Below, one piece after another: positions 1 through 8,552 of a stretch of DNA of 64,000 bases (the first letter of the stretch is position 1; each line of letters starts with the position of its first letter). Source of the DNA: Blastocatellia bacterium. GTDB lineage: Bacteria; Acidobacteriota; Blastocatellia; Chloracidobacteriales; JADJPF01. Location: the NCBI GenBank assembly GCA_025057015.1, contig JANWYG010000017.1:257071-321070 (forward strand). The letters are read 5' to 3'. The position numbers and the translations under genes are program-made. The notes below the pieces were generated by a model. That model did no database searches and was not told where the DNA came from. It saw nothing but the letters and a program-made list of their open reading frames with translations.

Positions 1-1
1 G

Positions 2-517
2 CGTACGATTTACGCTGAGGCTAGGCCTAACCTAGCACATCGAATCCTGGCAGCGTGGCAACGTGAAGCATTGCGAAGGCGTTATGTCAAGTTTTATCTC
101 TTGACCACCAATGTAGACGGCTTGCTAGAACAAGCTGGAGCCATAGCTTGCGAGCTACATGGAAGGATAGACCGGAACATCTGCTCAAATTGTGGCGGGA
201 TAGGCTCTGGCGATACTTGTAGCTGTGGCGGGAAAATACGGCCGGATGTAGTCCTTCTAGGCGAACACGTTCCAGAAAAAGCCTACGAAGGAGCTATTAC
301 GGCAACTCGTGGCTGTGAGTTATATTTCGCTATTGGCACATCCGGCGTGCAAAGTCATTCCATGGGGCTTGTACAACTAGTAAAAGCAAGACCTAGAGCA
401 ACAATAATAGAGATAAACGAACGACCTTCATACTTAACCAGCCATTGCCACTACGTCCTGCGTGGTAAGGCTGAGGAAATACTGGCCGAGTTTGGCTATG
501 GAAATAGGTTTCTCTAA
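2..517 (+). CDS. Sir2-family NAD-dependent deacylase, C-terminal part (cut by left window edge)
   Basis: The reading frame is open from base 2 to the TAA at 515-517, so the gene begins before the window; an internal TTG at 71 is not a credible start. The visible part has the sirtuin PNxxH-like segment, the NVDGL nucleotide-binding motif, the ELHGRI motif carrying the catalytic His, and a zinc knuckle with paired cysteines (CSNC then CSC). Later come a GTSGVQ loop and an IEINE strand. Sirtuins remove acyl groups from lysines using NAD+. The usual V-x-FGE after the second cysteine pair reads VVLLGE here, so it is a divergent member. A second sirtuin lies at 60625-61353. Confidence 0.85.
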   Translation, partial: RTIYAEARPNLAHRILAAWQREALRRRYVKFYLLTTNVDGLLEQAGAIACELHGRIDRNICSNCGGIGSGDTCSCGGKIRPDVVLLGEHVPEKAYEGAITATRGCELYFAIGTSGVQSHSMGLVQLVKARPRATIIEINERPSYLTSHCHYVLRGKAEEILAEFGYGNRFL

Positions 518-558
518 GCTACCCTAGTAGCTACTCGAAATATAAGGAAACTGGGCTG

Positions 559-3549
559 ATGATTACAGGCAGATGGGTAATGCTTGGTTCAGACTTGTCA
601 GAAAAGCTCGCTGCCGGCAGAACAGCTCTTAGCAGCGGTGACAGCGAAAGAGCTATCGCACTACTCAGTGAAGTGCTAGTAACCGAGCAGCTTAGTCACG
701 AACAAGAAGTAGAAGTCCGTTGTCAACTTGCTGAGCTACTAGAAAATACAGGACGCTATCAAGAAGCACTTAAGACCATATCCAAATATGAACTGAGCAA
801 CACACAAAGCCAGATCTCTCGAGCCGCAATGGCACAAGTCTGGCTTAGGTTAGCCAGCATCTATAGATGGCTAAATGAACCACCAAAAGCTATTTCCTAC
901 GCAAACAATGCCCTGCGAATCTTTTCCGAGTCCAAGTCATATAAGTATATAGGCGTAGCTCATGCCCTGCTAGGATACATCTACTGGATGATAGATGAGT
1001 ACGCTATCTCGCGTGACTATCTGCTATCAGCACTCGAGGCCCAGCGTAGCATTGATGACAAAAGAGCATTAGCCCAAACCTACTGGAACCTTTCCTTAGT
1101 AGACAACATAGAAGGCCGCCGCGAAGAGTCGAAAAATGACTGCCTATCAGGACTAGAGTTACTACGTGACTGTCAGAGACTAGATGTACAAGACAGACTT
1201 ATACTCGGTAAACTTCTTACCAACCTCGCATTTATCGATATAGAAGAAGGTAATATACACAGCGCCGTAAGAAACTATGAGCTCGCTATAGAGCACTGGT
1301 CATACGTAGAAGACAAAAACTTTCTAGCGATGGCATATACCAATCTTGCCGACGCTTTGCTGTTTACCGGCGATTGGGCTCGAGCTGAATCTGCCCTAGG
1401 TTCGGCAATGCGACTTTTGCGTTCAGGCCAAAACAAGCGCGACGAAAGCGCCGTACTCAGTACCTTAGGCAGACTTTACTGCCTACAGGGACGCTTCGAG
1501 CAAGCCGAAGAAAGTCTAATGCGAGGCCTACGTCTTGCAGTAGAAAGCGGTGCAAAATCTCTTGAGGCAACCCTATGGCTACTCCTAAGCACCGTTTATG
1601 CCGCCCAAAATCAGTACCAAGAAGCAGTACAGCATGCCGAGCATTGCCTAGCGATAGAGACTAAGATAGGGCGAGTCATAGATATGGCAGAAACCTATAG
1701 CCTGCTAGGAGCCTACTATCTTGCCCTACTCGATACAACTGCCGCCAAAGACTGCCTTAAGCAAGGTCTCAAGTTACTACAGTCTAACCCTAATCTCTAT
1801 CACAGCGGACTGATAAGTCGGCTAGAGGGTAAAATCAACGCATACAATAAGGATCACGAAGCTGCTATCTCTGCTCTAGCTCAAAGTATCTCGATATTTG
1901 AATCGATCAGCTACGTGTACGAAGCTGCTGTCTCGCATTACGAAATGGGGCTTGTGCTATCTGAGACTGCCGAGCGGCATCGTTCCCTAGGACATATGGA
2001 AAAGGCACTCAAGTTCTTCTCAGATCTACGTGCTGAGCCAGCTAAAAAACGCACAGTTGCAGCTATAGAACAAATCCGCAGCAGCTCACCCTCAGGCCGG
2101 CTCTACTTGCCAGTGCTTACGCTAGATGCTCTCATAGTGGAACGACTTATAGCAGCCTCGACTTCACACGAATTGCTGCTCAGGGAACTTGCAACGATAA
2201 TACGTGATGAACTAAACGAACAAGCAATATGCTTTGAGCTGAAAAAAGATGGCCTGAAGCTCATAACAGCCCGTGGCGCAGACCAGAATGACGTTGATCG
2301 AGTAAGCGAGGTAGTTAAGAAATTTCTCGACGATGGAAAACAGCTACCCGAAGGTGCAAAAATCAGGTTATTGTCTGACAAGGGAAACGAATCTAGCTGC
2401 CGTAAGTTCTTGCTATACACTACGATAGATCGGTCAGCAAATACTGCCCGCATAGGACACTTTGAGTCGTTACTCAAACTCGTAGAGCTAGGTCTTGAAA
2501 ACTGTACTCTGCGCAAGATGGTACGTCCAAACGGCAGCATGCCGGCAAAAGCAGCGTCACAGCGCGCCTTTGGCCGCTTTATAACCGAATCTTCCGCTAT
2601 GCGTAAGTTGCTGGAACGCATCCAGAAAATACGTTCCTCAGACGTAACCGTGCTAATTACGGGTGAATCCGGTACAGGTAAAGAACTTGTCGCACGTAGT
2701 ATACACTACAACAGCAACCGCGCTGACAAGCCCTTCCTGCCCTTTAACTGTGCCGCCGTGCCAGCAGAGCTTGTAGAAAGTCGACTTTTCGGACATAAAC
2801 GCGGCGCCTTCACAGGAGCAGATAAAGACAATCCAGGCATAGTACGTGCCGCAGCCGGCGGAACTTTGTTCCTTGATGAAATAGGAGAACTTGCACTCGA
2901 TGTGCAGCCTAAACTCCTCAGATTCCTACAGGAAAAAGAAATCCACCCCGTAGGAGAAGATCGCCCTATTCGGGTAGACGTAAGAATAGTTGCCGCAACA
3001 AACCGAGACCTAGAACAGTCAGTTGCAGAAGGGACCTTCCGCGAGGATCTCTTTCACAGACTTAACGTAATACGTCTACATGTACCAGCACTCAGAGAGC
3101 GCAAAGAAGATATACCGCTCATGGTAGAACATTTCCTGCAAGAACTTGCAAAAAAGGCTAACAAGCATGTCTCAATCTCCCAAAAAGCTATGGAGGCCAT
3201 GCTAGCATACTCTTGGCCAGGGAACGTCCGCCAGCTCAAAAACGAGCTAGAACGACTCGTAGTCATGGCTGAAGACGGTTCGGTAATCCTACCTGAACAC
3301 CTCTCACCAGAGATTCTCAGACAGAAAACTCGTAGCGGTATACAATTAGGCCCTCAGGCAAAGCTCGATCTTTCGGCCCATACCACACTTGCAGAAGCCG
3401 TGGACGCTCTAGAACGATACATGATAGAACAATCACTCAAGCGTAACGAGTGGAATATCACACGTACAGCCCGTGAGTTGGGACTGACACGGCAAGGGTT
3501 GCTACTGAAAAAACGACGATTGGGTATAGAAGGTGATGAAAGAGAATAA
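559..3549 (+). CDS. Sigma-54-dependent transcriptional activator with long TPR sensor region
   Basis: This 996-residue protein has three parts. Residues about 20-480 are tandem TPR-like helical repeats. Residues about 520-650 look like a GAF-type sensor. Residues about 680-920 form the AAA+ sigma-54 interaction domain, with Walker A GESGTGKE near 702, the GAFTGA loop near 749 and Walker B LFLDEIGE near 770. A Fis-type helix-turn-helix near 965-990 ends the protein. Such proteins hydrolyse ATP to open sigma-54 promoters; here the signal is probably sensed by the TPR/GAF part rather than by a phospho-receiver. ATG 559 follows AAGGAA; ATG 580 is an alternative. The 3' end overlaps the next gene. 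I found no convincing -24/-12 promoter nearby, so its targets are unknown. Confidence 0.88.
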   Translation: MITGRWVMLGSDLSEKLAAGRTALSSGDSERAIALLSEVLVTEQLSHEQEVEVRCQLAELLENTGRYQEALKTISKYELSNTQSQISRAAMAQVWLRLASIYRWLNEPPKAISYANNALRIFSESKSYKYIGVAHALLGYIYWMIDEYAISRDYLLSALEAQRSIDDKRALAQTYWNLSLVDNIEGRREESKNDCLSGLELLRDCQRLDVQDRLILGKLLTNLAFIDIEEGNIHSAVRNYELAIEHWSYVEDKNFLAMAYTNLADALLFTGDWARAESALGSAMRLLRSGQNKRDESAVLSTLGRLYCLQGRFEQAEESLMRGLRLAVESGAKSLEATLWLLLSTVYAAQNQYQEAVQHAEHCLAIETKIGRVIDMAETYSLLGAYYLALLDTTAAKDCLKQGLKLLQSNPNLYHSGLISRLEGKINAYNKDHEAAISALAQSISIFESISYVYEAAVSHYEMGLVLSETAERHRSLGHMEKALKFFSDLRAEPAKKRTVAAIEQIRSSSPSGRLYLPVLTLDALIVERLIAASTSHELLLRELATIIRDELNEQAICFELKKDGLKLITARGADQNDVDRVSEVVKKFLDDGKQLPEGAKIRLLSDKGNESSCRKFLLYTTIDRSANTARIGHFESLLKLVELGLENCTLRKMVRPNGSMPAKAASQRAFGRFITESSAMRKLLERIQKIRSSDVTVLITGESGTGKELVARSIHYNSNRADKPFLPFNCAAVPAELVESRLFGHKRGAFTGADKDNPGIVRAAAGGTLFLDEIGELALDVQPKLLRFLQEKEIHPVGEDRPIRVDVRIVAATNRDLEQSVAEGTFREDLFHRLNVIRLHVPALRERKEDIPLMVEHFLQELAKKANKHVSISQKAMEAMLAYSWPGNVRQLKNELERLVVMAEDGSVILPEHLSPEILRQKTRSGIQLGPQAKLDLSAHTTLAEAVDALERYMIEQSLKRNEWNITRTARELGLTRQGLLLKKRRLGIEGDERE

Positions 3550-4120
3550 GCGCAAAGCACTGGTGCAACTGAGGCGAACTAAGCAAAGGTTCGCTGCCTA
3601 CATTTCACAAAACTATGCCCACAAGGCCCGTGACTGCCGAACTTGCTCAGAGCAGTGCTGTAATGATGCAGAATTCGTAAACGTCAATATTACTAGGCTA
3701 GAAGCAGTAGCAATGCTACTTACACTGCTGCGCAGCCCACGCATCGGAAAAGAGAAATATGAGCAAATAATCACCCGTGCACGTAGCTGTGTTGCTAAAT
3801 ATCAGCTTAGTAAATATGGCGACACTTTTTCTCGTACCTACGCTTGTCCTCTCTTCGAGCCAAAACAAGGCTGCCTTGTGCACTGGAAAGCTAAACCTGC
3901 TGCCTGTATACAACACGGCTGCTATGAAGATTGGCGTGACTTGCCAGATGAAATCGAAATGCGTCGCGTCGAAGCTTTTGTAGCTCGCCTTAACCGAGCT
4001 ATATATGGCGAAACTCAGTGGGCACCCATACCCGTCTGGCTTACCAGTATCGTGGACGAATTTCCCGAAGAACTCGCCGAAGCTCCTCTTTACGAATTAT
4101 CAATCCCGGAGGCAAAGTGA
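3536..4120 (+). CDS. YkgJ-like cysteine-cluster protein
   Basis: This small, probably cytoplasmic protein of about 194 residues carries the clustered cysteines of the YkgJ/UPF0153 zinc- or iron-chelating family: CRTCSEQCC near residue 35, then ACPLF, GCLVH and PAACIQHGC. The substrate and metal are unknown, and the function of the family is not settled. The start is GTG 3533 or ATG 3536 (they are adjacent); ATG is used here. It overlaps the sigma-54 activator upstream and nadK downstream (GTGA), so the three genes are probably one transcript. A second cysteine-cluster protein is encoded at 62942-63556. Confidence 0.65.
   Translation: MKENKRKALVQLRRTKQRFAAYISQNYAHKARDCRTCSEQCCNDAEFVNVNITRLEAVAMLLTLLRSPRIGKEKYEQIITRARSCVAKYQLSKYGDTFSRTYACPLFEPKQGCLVHWKAKPAACIQHGCYEDWRDLPDEIEMRRVEAFVARLNRAIYGETQWAPIPVWLTSIVDEFPEELAEAPLYELSIPEAK
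4108..4112 (+). promoter_or_regulatory. Shine-Dalgarno that fixes the nadK start
   Basis: GGAGG lies four bases before GTG 4117. The open frame runs upstream to 4018, but that 33-residue extension is rich in Arg and Ser and lies inside the preceding gene. GTG 4117 also overlaps the previous stop codon as GTGA, which is typical of translational coupling. Confidence 0.7.
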
Positions 4121-4965
4121 ATATAGGAGTAGCTCTAAAGCCAGGCATTACTGAAGCGTGGTCTACAGTTGAACTCCTGGCTAGATGGGCAGCAAATAAA
4201 AACATAAAAATCTGGACTGAAGTTCGCAGCAAACCCTATCTGCATGAGCAAGTGTCCTTTGCTAGCCGTGCCGAAATGGCCCTTAAATGCGATTTGATAA
4301 TAGTCCTCGGTGGCGACGGTACAATGCTCTCTGTCGCTCGCGAAATCGAACGCAACATACCAGTTTTAGGCGTCAACTTCGGCAGATTAGGCTACCTAAC
4401 CGAGTTTCCAGTAGAAGAGCTGCTGCCTACTCTTGAGCGATTCTTGATAGGTGACTATTGCCTAGATCGAAGAATGCGCCTCCAAGCTGAACTAGTCCGC
4501 CATAATTCTACAGCAGCAACTTACTGCGTCCTGAACGATGTGGTAGTCAATAAAGCTGCCTTAGCAAGAATGATAGAGCTTGAGTGCCGAATAGACGATA
4601 AACTGGTAAATCACTTCAGAGCCGATGGCCTAATAGTTTCTACCCCAACGGGTTCAACAGCTTATTCGCTTTCAGCTGGCGGCCCGATAATACACCCCGC
4701 TATAAACGCCGTAGTTATCACTCCTATCTGCCCACACACTCTTACAAATAGGCCTATCGTCGCCGACAGCAACCTGACCATAGAGCTACTCCTACTTAGC
4801 CCTTCCGATGAAGTAACGCTAACACTTGATGGGCAAATGGGTATTCCTCTGCAAGCCGGCGACCGCATAAGAGTCACTAAAAGCAAGAACTATTTCAACC
4901 TGCTAAGACCAGCAAACAAGAACTTTTTCGACATTCTAAGAGAGAAACTTAACTGGGGTCGATAG
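4117..4965 (+). CDS. nadK: NAD kinase
   Basis: NAD kinase phosphorylates NAD+ to NADP+ in the cytoplasm. The 282-residue product has the GGDGT motif at about residues 65-69, the NFGRLGYL segment, LNDVVVNK and the TPTGSTAYSLSAGGPI motif, in the normal order for the family. Length is typical (about 280-300). The start was set at GTG 4117 because of GGAGG at 4108-4112 and the GTGA overlap with the cysteine-cluster gene. It is the last gene of a probable three-gene unit; the 80 bases after it separate it from a convergent gene, and I saw no clear intrinsic terminator there. Confidence 0.95.
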   Translation: MNIGVALKPGITEAWSTVELLARWAANKNIKIWTEVRSKPYLHEQVSFASRAEMALKCDLIIVLGGDGTMLSVAREIERNIPVLGVNFGRLGYLTEFPVEELLPTLERFLIGDYCLDRRMRLQAELVRHNSTAATYCVLNDVVVNKAALARMIELECRIDDKLVNHFRADGLIVSTPTGSTAYSLSAGGPIIHPAINAVVITPICPHTLTNRPIVADSNLTIELLLLSPSDEVTLTLDGQMGIPLQAGDRIRVTKSKNYFNLLRPANKNFFDILREKLNWGR

Positions 4966-5045
4966 ACAATGAACTGCCGCGCGCAAGAACTGAGACAGAC
5001 TCGCAAGCTACCAGTGCCTGGCCAGTTTCCAAGAAACCTAAGTCG

Positions 5046-5648
5046 TCAGCGTTTCAGCAACTTGTCCTTGAGATGCATTCCCAAGTGCCGAGAGTACTTC
5101 TCAGCAAGGATCTCCCTTTCGGCAAGACCAAACACATACTCTCGGAAGTTGCGCCGCATTAGCTCGTCTATCACCATATCTGCCTGCCCCGAAGAATATA
5201 CCCTGCAGGGATCACCAATAACGATATGATGCAAAGGAACTACCGTTTCAGCCGGTATTCGTGTCTGTATGTGCACTATAGATCCTACCGTCACAGCAGC
5301 ATTGCGCTCGACCGTCGCTCCATTTAAGACGACCGCTCCCGTACCTACATAGGCTCGGTACTCAAGCGTAGCACCAGAGATGTGAGCATTTGGAGCTATA
5401 AACACATAGTCACCTATGGTAGTAGGAAAAGAGCGCTTCCTACCACCAGAAGCACGTACTACGGCATTCTCCATAATGATCACTCCCTTGCCTATCCTAA
5501 TAGGCGCGCCTTCAGCAGTAATTACTGCGCCAAATAGCACCCTACTGTCTTCCCCTATCTCCACATCACCACAAACTACAGCATTCGGTGCTACATACGC
5601 CGTAGGATGTATTACCGGCCTCTTGCCGGCATGCTCTACTATGATCAT
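5046..5648 (-). CDS. Left-handed beta-helix (hexapeptide repeat) protein, gamma-carbonic-anhydrase-like
   Basis: Residues about 10-160 are a run of hexapeptide turns (for example VVCGDVEIGEDSRV, AVVLNGATVERNAAV), the left-handed beta-helix of gamma-carbonic-anhydrase and acetyltransferase proteins, followed by a C-terminal helix. In gamma-carbonic anhydrases zinc is held by three His; here the equivalent of the first reads VVRAS, and only one His remains in the APNAHISGA turn. True carbonic anhydrase activity is therefore doubtful; an acyltransferase-like or structural role is possible. ATG 5648 is preferred over GTG 5657 because AGAGG sits eight bases upstream. It follows the PLP enzyme by about 50 bases on the same strand. 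Confidence 0.75.
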   Translation of the reverse strand: MIIVEHAGKRPVIHPTAYVAPNAVVCGDVEIGEDSRVLFGAVITAEGAPIRIGKGVIIMENAVVRASGGRKRSFPTTIGDYVFIAPNAHISGATLEYRAYVGTGAVVLNGATVERNAAVTVGSIVHIQTRIPAETVVPLHHIVIGDPCRVYSSGQADMVIDELMRRNFREYVFGLAEREILAEKYSRHLGMHLKDKLLKR

Positions 5649-5696
5649 ACTCAGCACCTCTTGAGAAAAGGCCTCAGTGTAAGCCTTGAGAAAAAG

Positions 5697-6596
5697 CTAT
5701 GCTGGGCAAAGAGCCACAGACCGTGCTTCAAGAGGATCCCCTCGACGCAAGATTCCTCCTGTATGCAGCAGCACGATCGTAGAGCCCCGTTTGAACGCTC
5801 CCTGTCTTACTAAGTCATAAACGGCATAAAACAGCTTTCCAGTATACACCGGCTCGAGGGGTATACCATGCCGGAAAACAAACTCCTCAATAAAGTTCTG
5901 CAAGGGTGGCTTGGTCTTTGCATAGCCACCAAAATGGTAATCCAGTAGTACACAGTAGTTGTCGTGCGAAGTAAAACGCCGCACTTCATCCAACAAAAAA
6001 CCTCCCCCCTTAAGCACTGAAACTCCAATGCAATAGCGACGCCCAGCAAGACCAGAAACTAGCCCAGCTAGCGTTCCGCCAGTCCCGCAAGCACAGCAGA
6101 TGTAATCGTAGTCAAAGTTGAGCTCTGCTATCAGCTCGCTTACACCCTCTACGGCCAAATGGTTCGTTCCACCCTCAGGCAACACGTAACACGGAGAATA
6201 ACGTTCCAATAACCTTAGTGCCTCCGGAGAGTCTTTCCTCCTATATTCCCTTCTGGAAAGATACTCGAGCTTCATTCCAAAGGCCACCGCCTTTGACAAC
6301 ACATGGTTAAACGGACGTTCTTCACCACGTATTATCGCCACGGTCTCAAACCCCAGCAACCAGCCTGCAGCCGAAACCGCATAGACATGGTTCGAATAAG
6401 CTCCCCCAAAAGTAACTATTCTCTTATAGCCCAGCTCCTTTGCTCGCAAAAGGTTATACTTTAGCTTGCGCCACTTGTTGCCTTGTACTTGCTCGTGAAC
6501 CAGATCATCCCGCTTGACAAGCACCCGCACACCGCAACGCTTAAATACAGGGTCGAAAATCTCGATCACGGGAGTAGGTAACTTCCCAAATAACAT
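5697..6596 (-). CDS. PLP-dependent D-cysteine desulfhydrase / ACC deaminase family protein
   Basis: This 299-residue fold-type II PLP enzyme has the family signature QGNKWRKLKYNL, which contains the Schiff-base Lys, followed by TFGGAYSNH for substrate and PLP binding and the CGTGGTLAGL phosphate-binding loop. Members open D-cysteine to pyruvate, sulfide and ammonia, or deaminate 1-aminocyclopropane-1-carboxylate; sequence alone does not separate the two. It is slightly short against the usual 320-340 residues. It reads toward the hexapeptide-repeat gene in a two-gene unit and is divergent from nth with only 36 bases between the starts, so the two promoters must be compact or overlapping. Confidence 0.82.
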   Translation of the reverse strand: MLFGKLPTPVIEIFDPVFKRCGVRVLVKRDDLVHEQVQGNKWRKLKYNLLRAKELGYKRIVTFGGAYSNHVYAVSAAGWLLGFETVAIIRGEERPFNHVLSKAVAFGMKLEYLSRREYRRKDSPEALRLLERYSPCYVLPEGGTNHLAVEGVSELIAELNFDYDYICCACGTGGTLAGLVSGLAGRRYCIGVSVLKGGGFLLDEVRRFTSHDNYCVLLDYHFGGYAKTKPPLQNFIEEFVFRHGIPLEPVYTGKLFYAVYDLVRQGAFKRGSTIVLLHTGGILRRGDPLEARSVALCPA

Positions 6597-6632
6597 CTAG
6601 ACTTGAAGCCCCACCTATCTTAAGCTTACTTT

Positions 6633-7271
6633 ATGCACGAAACTAAACGAGACGAAAGAATACACGAAATAATAGCACGACTGCGCCAACGTTATCCCGA
6701 TGCCCGGTGCTCCTTGGAATACAACTCGGTCTTTGAGCTGCTTATAGCTACCATGCTCTCGGCACAGTGTACCGACGAACGAGTAAATATGGTAACTGCC
6801 ACACTCTTTAAAAAGTACAGAACCATCGAAGACTATGCTAAAGCAGACCCTGCCGAACTTGAACAAGATATCTACTCAACTGGCTTCTATCGAACTAAGG
6901 CAAAGAACATCCAAGCCGCAGCACGCAGAATCTTGGAAGCTTACAACGGCCAAGTTCCAAAAACCATGGAGGAGTTGCTAACCTTGCCCGGCGTAGCACG
7001 CAAAACAGCCAATCTTATACTTGGAACAGGCTACGGTATCACCTCAGGCATAGTTGTTGATACTCACGTTAAGCGTGTAAGCAAACGCCTAGGCCTTGCT
7101 ACCTCTGAAAATCCAGAAAAAATAGAACGCGAACTCTGTGAACTTATCCCTCGTAAAGACTGGATCGACTTTTCTCACCTGCTTGTTTTCCACGGCCGAG
7201 CCGAGTGCAAACCCCGTCCCCTTTGCTCAAACTGCTGCATATCCGAGCTCTGTCCCTCAAAGCTCCACTAG
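6633..7271 (+). CDS. nth: Endonuclease III (DNA glycosylase/AP lyase)
   Basis: Nth excises oxidised pyrimidines and nicks the abasic site in base-excision repair. The 212-residue protein shows the helix-hairpin-helix LPGVARKTANLIL with its catalytic Lys, the catalytic Asp in VVDTHVKR, and a C-terminal four-cysteine [4Fe-4S] loop. The loop spacing is C-x5-C-x2-C-x5-C, one residue shorter in the first interval than the common C-x6-C. No strong ribosome-binding site precedes ATG 6633. It is followed by the gene-poor CRISPR region. Confidence 0.95.
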   Translation: MHETKRDERIHEIIARLRQRYPDARCSLEYNSVFELLIATMLSAQCTDERVNMVTATLFKKYRTIEDYAKADPAELEQDIYSTGFYRTKAKNIQAAARRILEAYNGQVPKTMEELLTLPGVARKTANLILGTGYGITSGIVVDTHVKRVSKRLGLATSENPEKIERELCELIPRKDWIDFSHLLVFHGRAECKPRPLCSNCCISELCPSKLH

Positions 7272-7657
7272 CCAGTAGCTCATAACTACGATGATACTAG
7301 TAAGTATTAGAAACTAGCTTTGTCCATTTTTGAAACTTAAGTTTACTTTTGAAAACAAACGCTACAGTGTTTGGAGGTTAGCCAAACACGATCGTTACTT
7401 TCTTAGATTTTATAAGACTTGTTTTATCAATACTTTACGACAAGTTTGTTACTTTTTGTAACATCATGGCTAACCTCCTCAAACCCCAAAAACCCCTTAG
7501 GTTAGCCGCTTTCCCCTATCTTATTCCTTTGCCTACCTTTGCTGCTTTTTTCACTTCTTCCCCCAGTTAGACATCTGACAGACCTTTACAGTAAAAAAGT
7601 AGGTTAGCTAAAATCGAATTTTTGCCCCTTGACTACCAATAACTTATAGGCTATACT
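7272..7657 (+). promoter_or_regulatory. Putative CRISPR leader with AGGTTAGC repeats and a 12-bp inverted repeat
   Basis: These 386 non-coding bases are visibly A/T-rich and lie on the side of the array with perfect repeats, where a leader is expected. The octamer AGGTTAGC occurs at 7375, 7499 and 7601, and its complement GCTAACCT at 7469. The first and the inverted copy sit in a perfect 12-bp inverted repeat, GGAGGTTAGCCA (7373-7384) and TGGCTAACCTCC (7467-7478), with 82 bases between. This arrangement suggests a protein-binding or DNA-bending site for spacer acquisition or array transcription. That role is inference; no gene is visible here. Confidence 0.55.
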
Positions 7658-8552
7658 CTCTAAACCCTAGACGCGCCTATTAGCGGATTACGACAGGTGT
7701 TGGAATGAAAGCCTCTTCGATCCAACCCATCTCTAAACCCTAGACGCGCCTATTAGCGGATTACGACTCGAATAGAGAGAAAAACCTCCCTTTAGGGGTT
7801 TTACTCTAAACCCTAGACGCGCCTATTAGCGGATTACGACATCAATTCGCAATGTTCGTATGGCAGGCGTTTGCGGCTCTAAACCCTAGACGCGCCTATT
7901 AGCGGATTACGACCCAAAATTTCCGTCGTGGTGGTTTCAGCTAGGCCCCCTCTAAACCCTAGACGCGCCTATTAGCGGATTACGACTCCGACACTAGAAT
8001 TTTTTTTAAAAAAAAAGCTTCTCTAAACCCTAGACGCGCCTATTAGCGGATTACGACCCACCAGGGACGCGCGGGCAGCCGCTGCGTTGCCTCTAAACCC
8101 TAGACGCGCCTATTAGCGGATTACGACTTTTCATATATAGGGAAAGCATTTGGGCAAACGACCTCTAAACCCTAGACGCGCCTATTAGCGGATTACGACT
8201 GATACGACTTAGCTGCCTTATAGGCTGCCGACACTCTAAACCCTAGACGCGCCTATTAGCGGATTACGACCCCCTATTATTGGCGGCACGAACATACCAA
8301 TCTGGCAGCTCTAAACCCTAGACGCGCCTATTAGCGGATTACGACAGCCCAAGGCCGGAATCTTGCTGCTCGCTTGTCGACTCTAAACCCTAGACGCGCC
8401 TATTAGCGGATTACGACATAGGTCTGCCCCTTTGCAGATGTCAGCTGTGTGACTCTAAACTCTAGACGCGCCTATTAGCGGATTACGACGGCCTGGCTAC
8501 CGAGCCGGGGTCAGTGTCAAGAACTACTAGGCTCTAAATTCTAGACGTACCT
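7658..8552 (+). CRISPR. Orphan CRISPR array: 12 intact 37-bp repeats plus a decayed terminal repeat
   Basis: The 37-base repeat starts CTCTAAACCC and ends GGATTACGAC. Intact copies start at 7658, 7731, 7804, 7877, 7950, 8021, 8091, 8163, 8234, 8309, 8381 and 8453. Spacers are unique and 33-38 bases long, except the last at 42. The twelfth repeat has one C-to-T change, and a partial copy at 8532-8552 has several changes. Decay at the right end places the leader on the left, so transcription is inferred left to right. The repeat has only a weak potential stem (CGC with GCG). No cas1, cas2, cas6 or effector gene is in the window: neighbours are nth and larC. The subtype cannot be assigned from this. 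Confidence 0.96.

Noticed and set aside
2103-2621. 172-residue minus-strand frame inside the sigma-54 activator gene
   Set aside because: It is a shadow of a well-supported gene, with a Ser/Arg-rich composition typical of antisense frames.
7768-7803. Hairpin in the second CRISPR spacer that could look like a terminator
   Set aside because: The AAAACC/GGTTTT pairing is imperfect, there is no following T-run, and it is a spacer within a regular repeat array.
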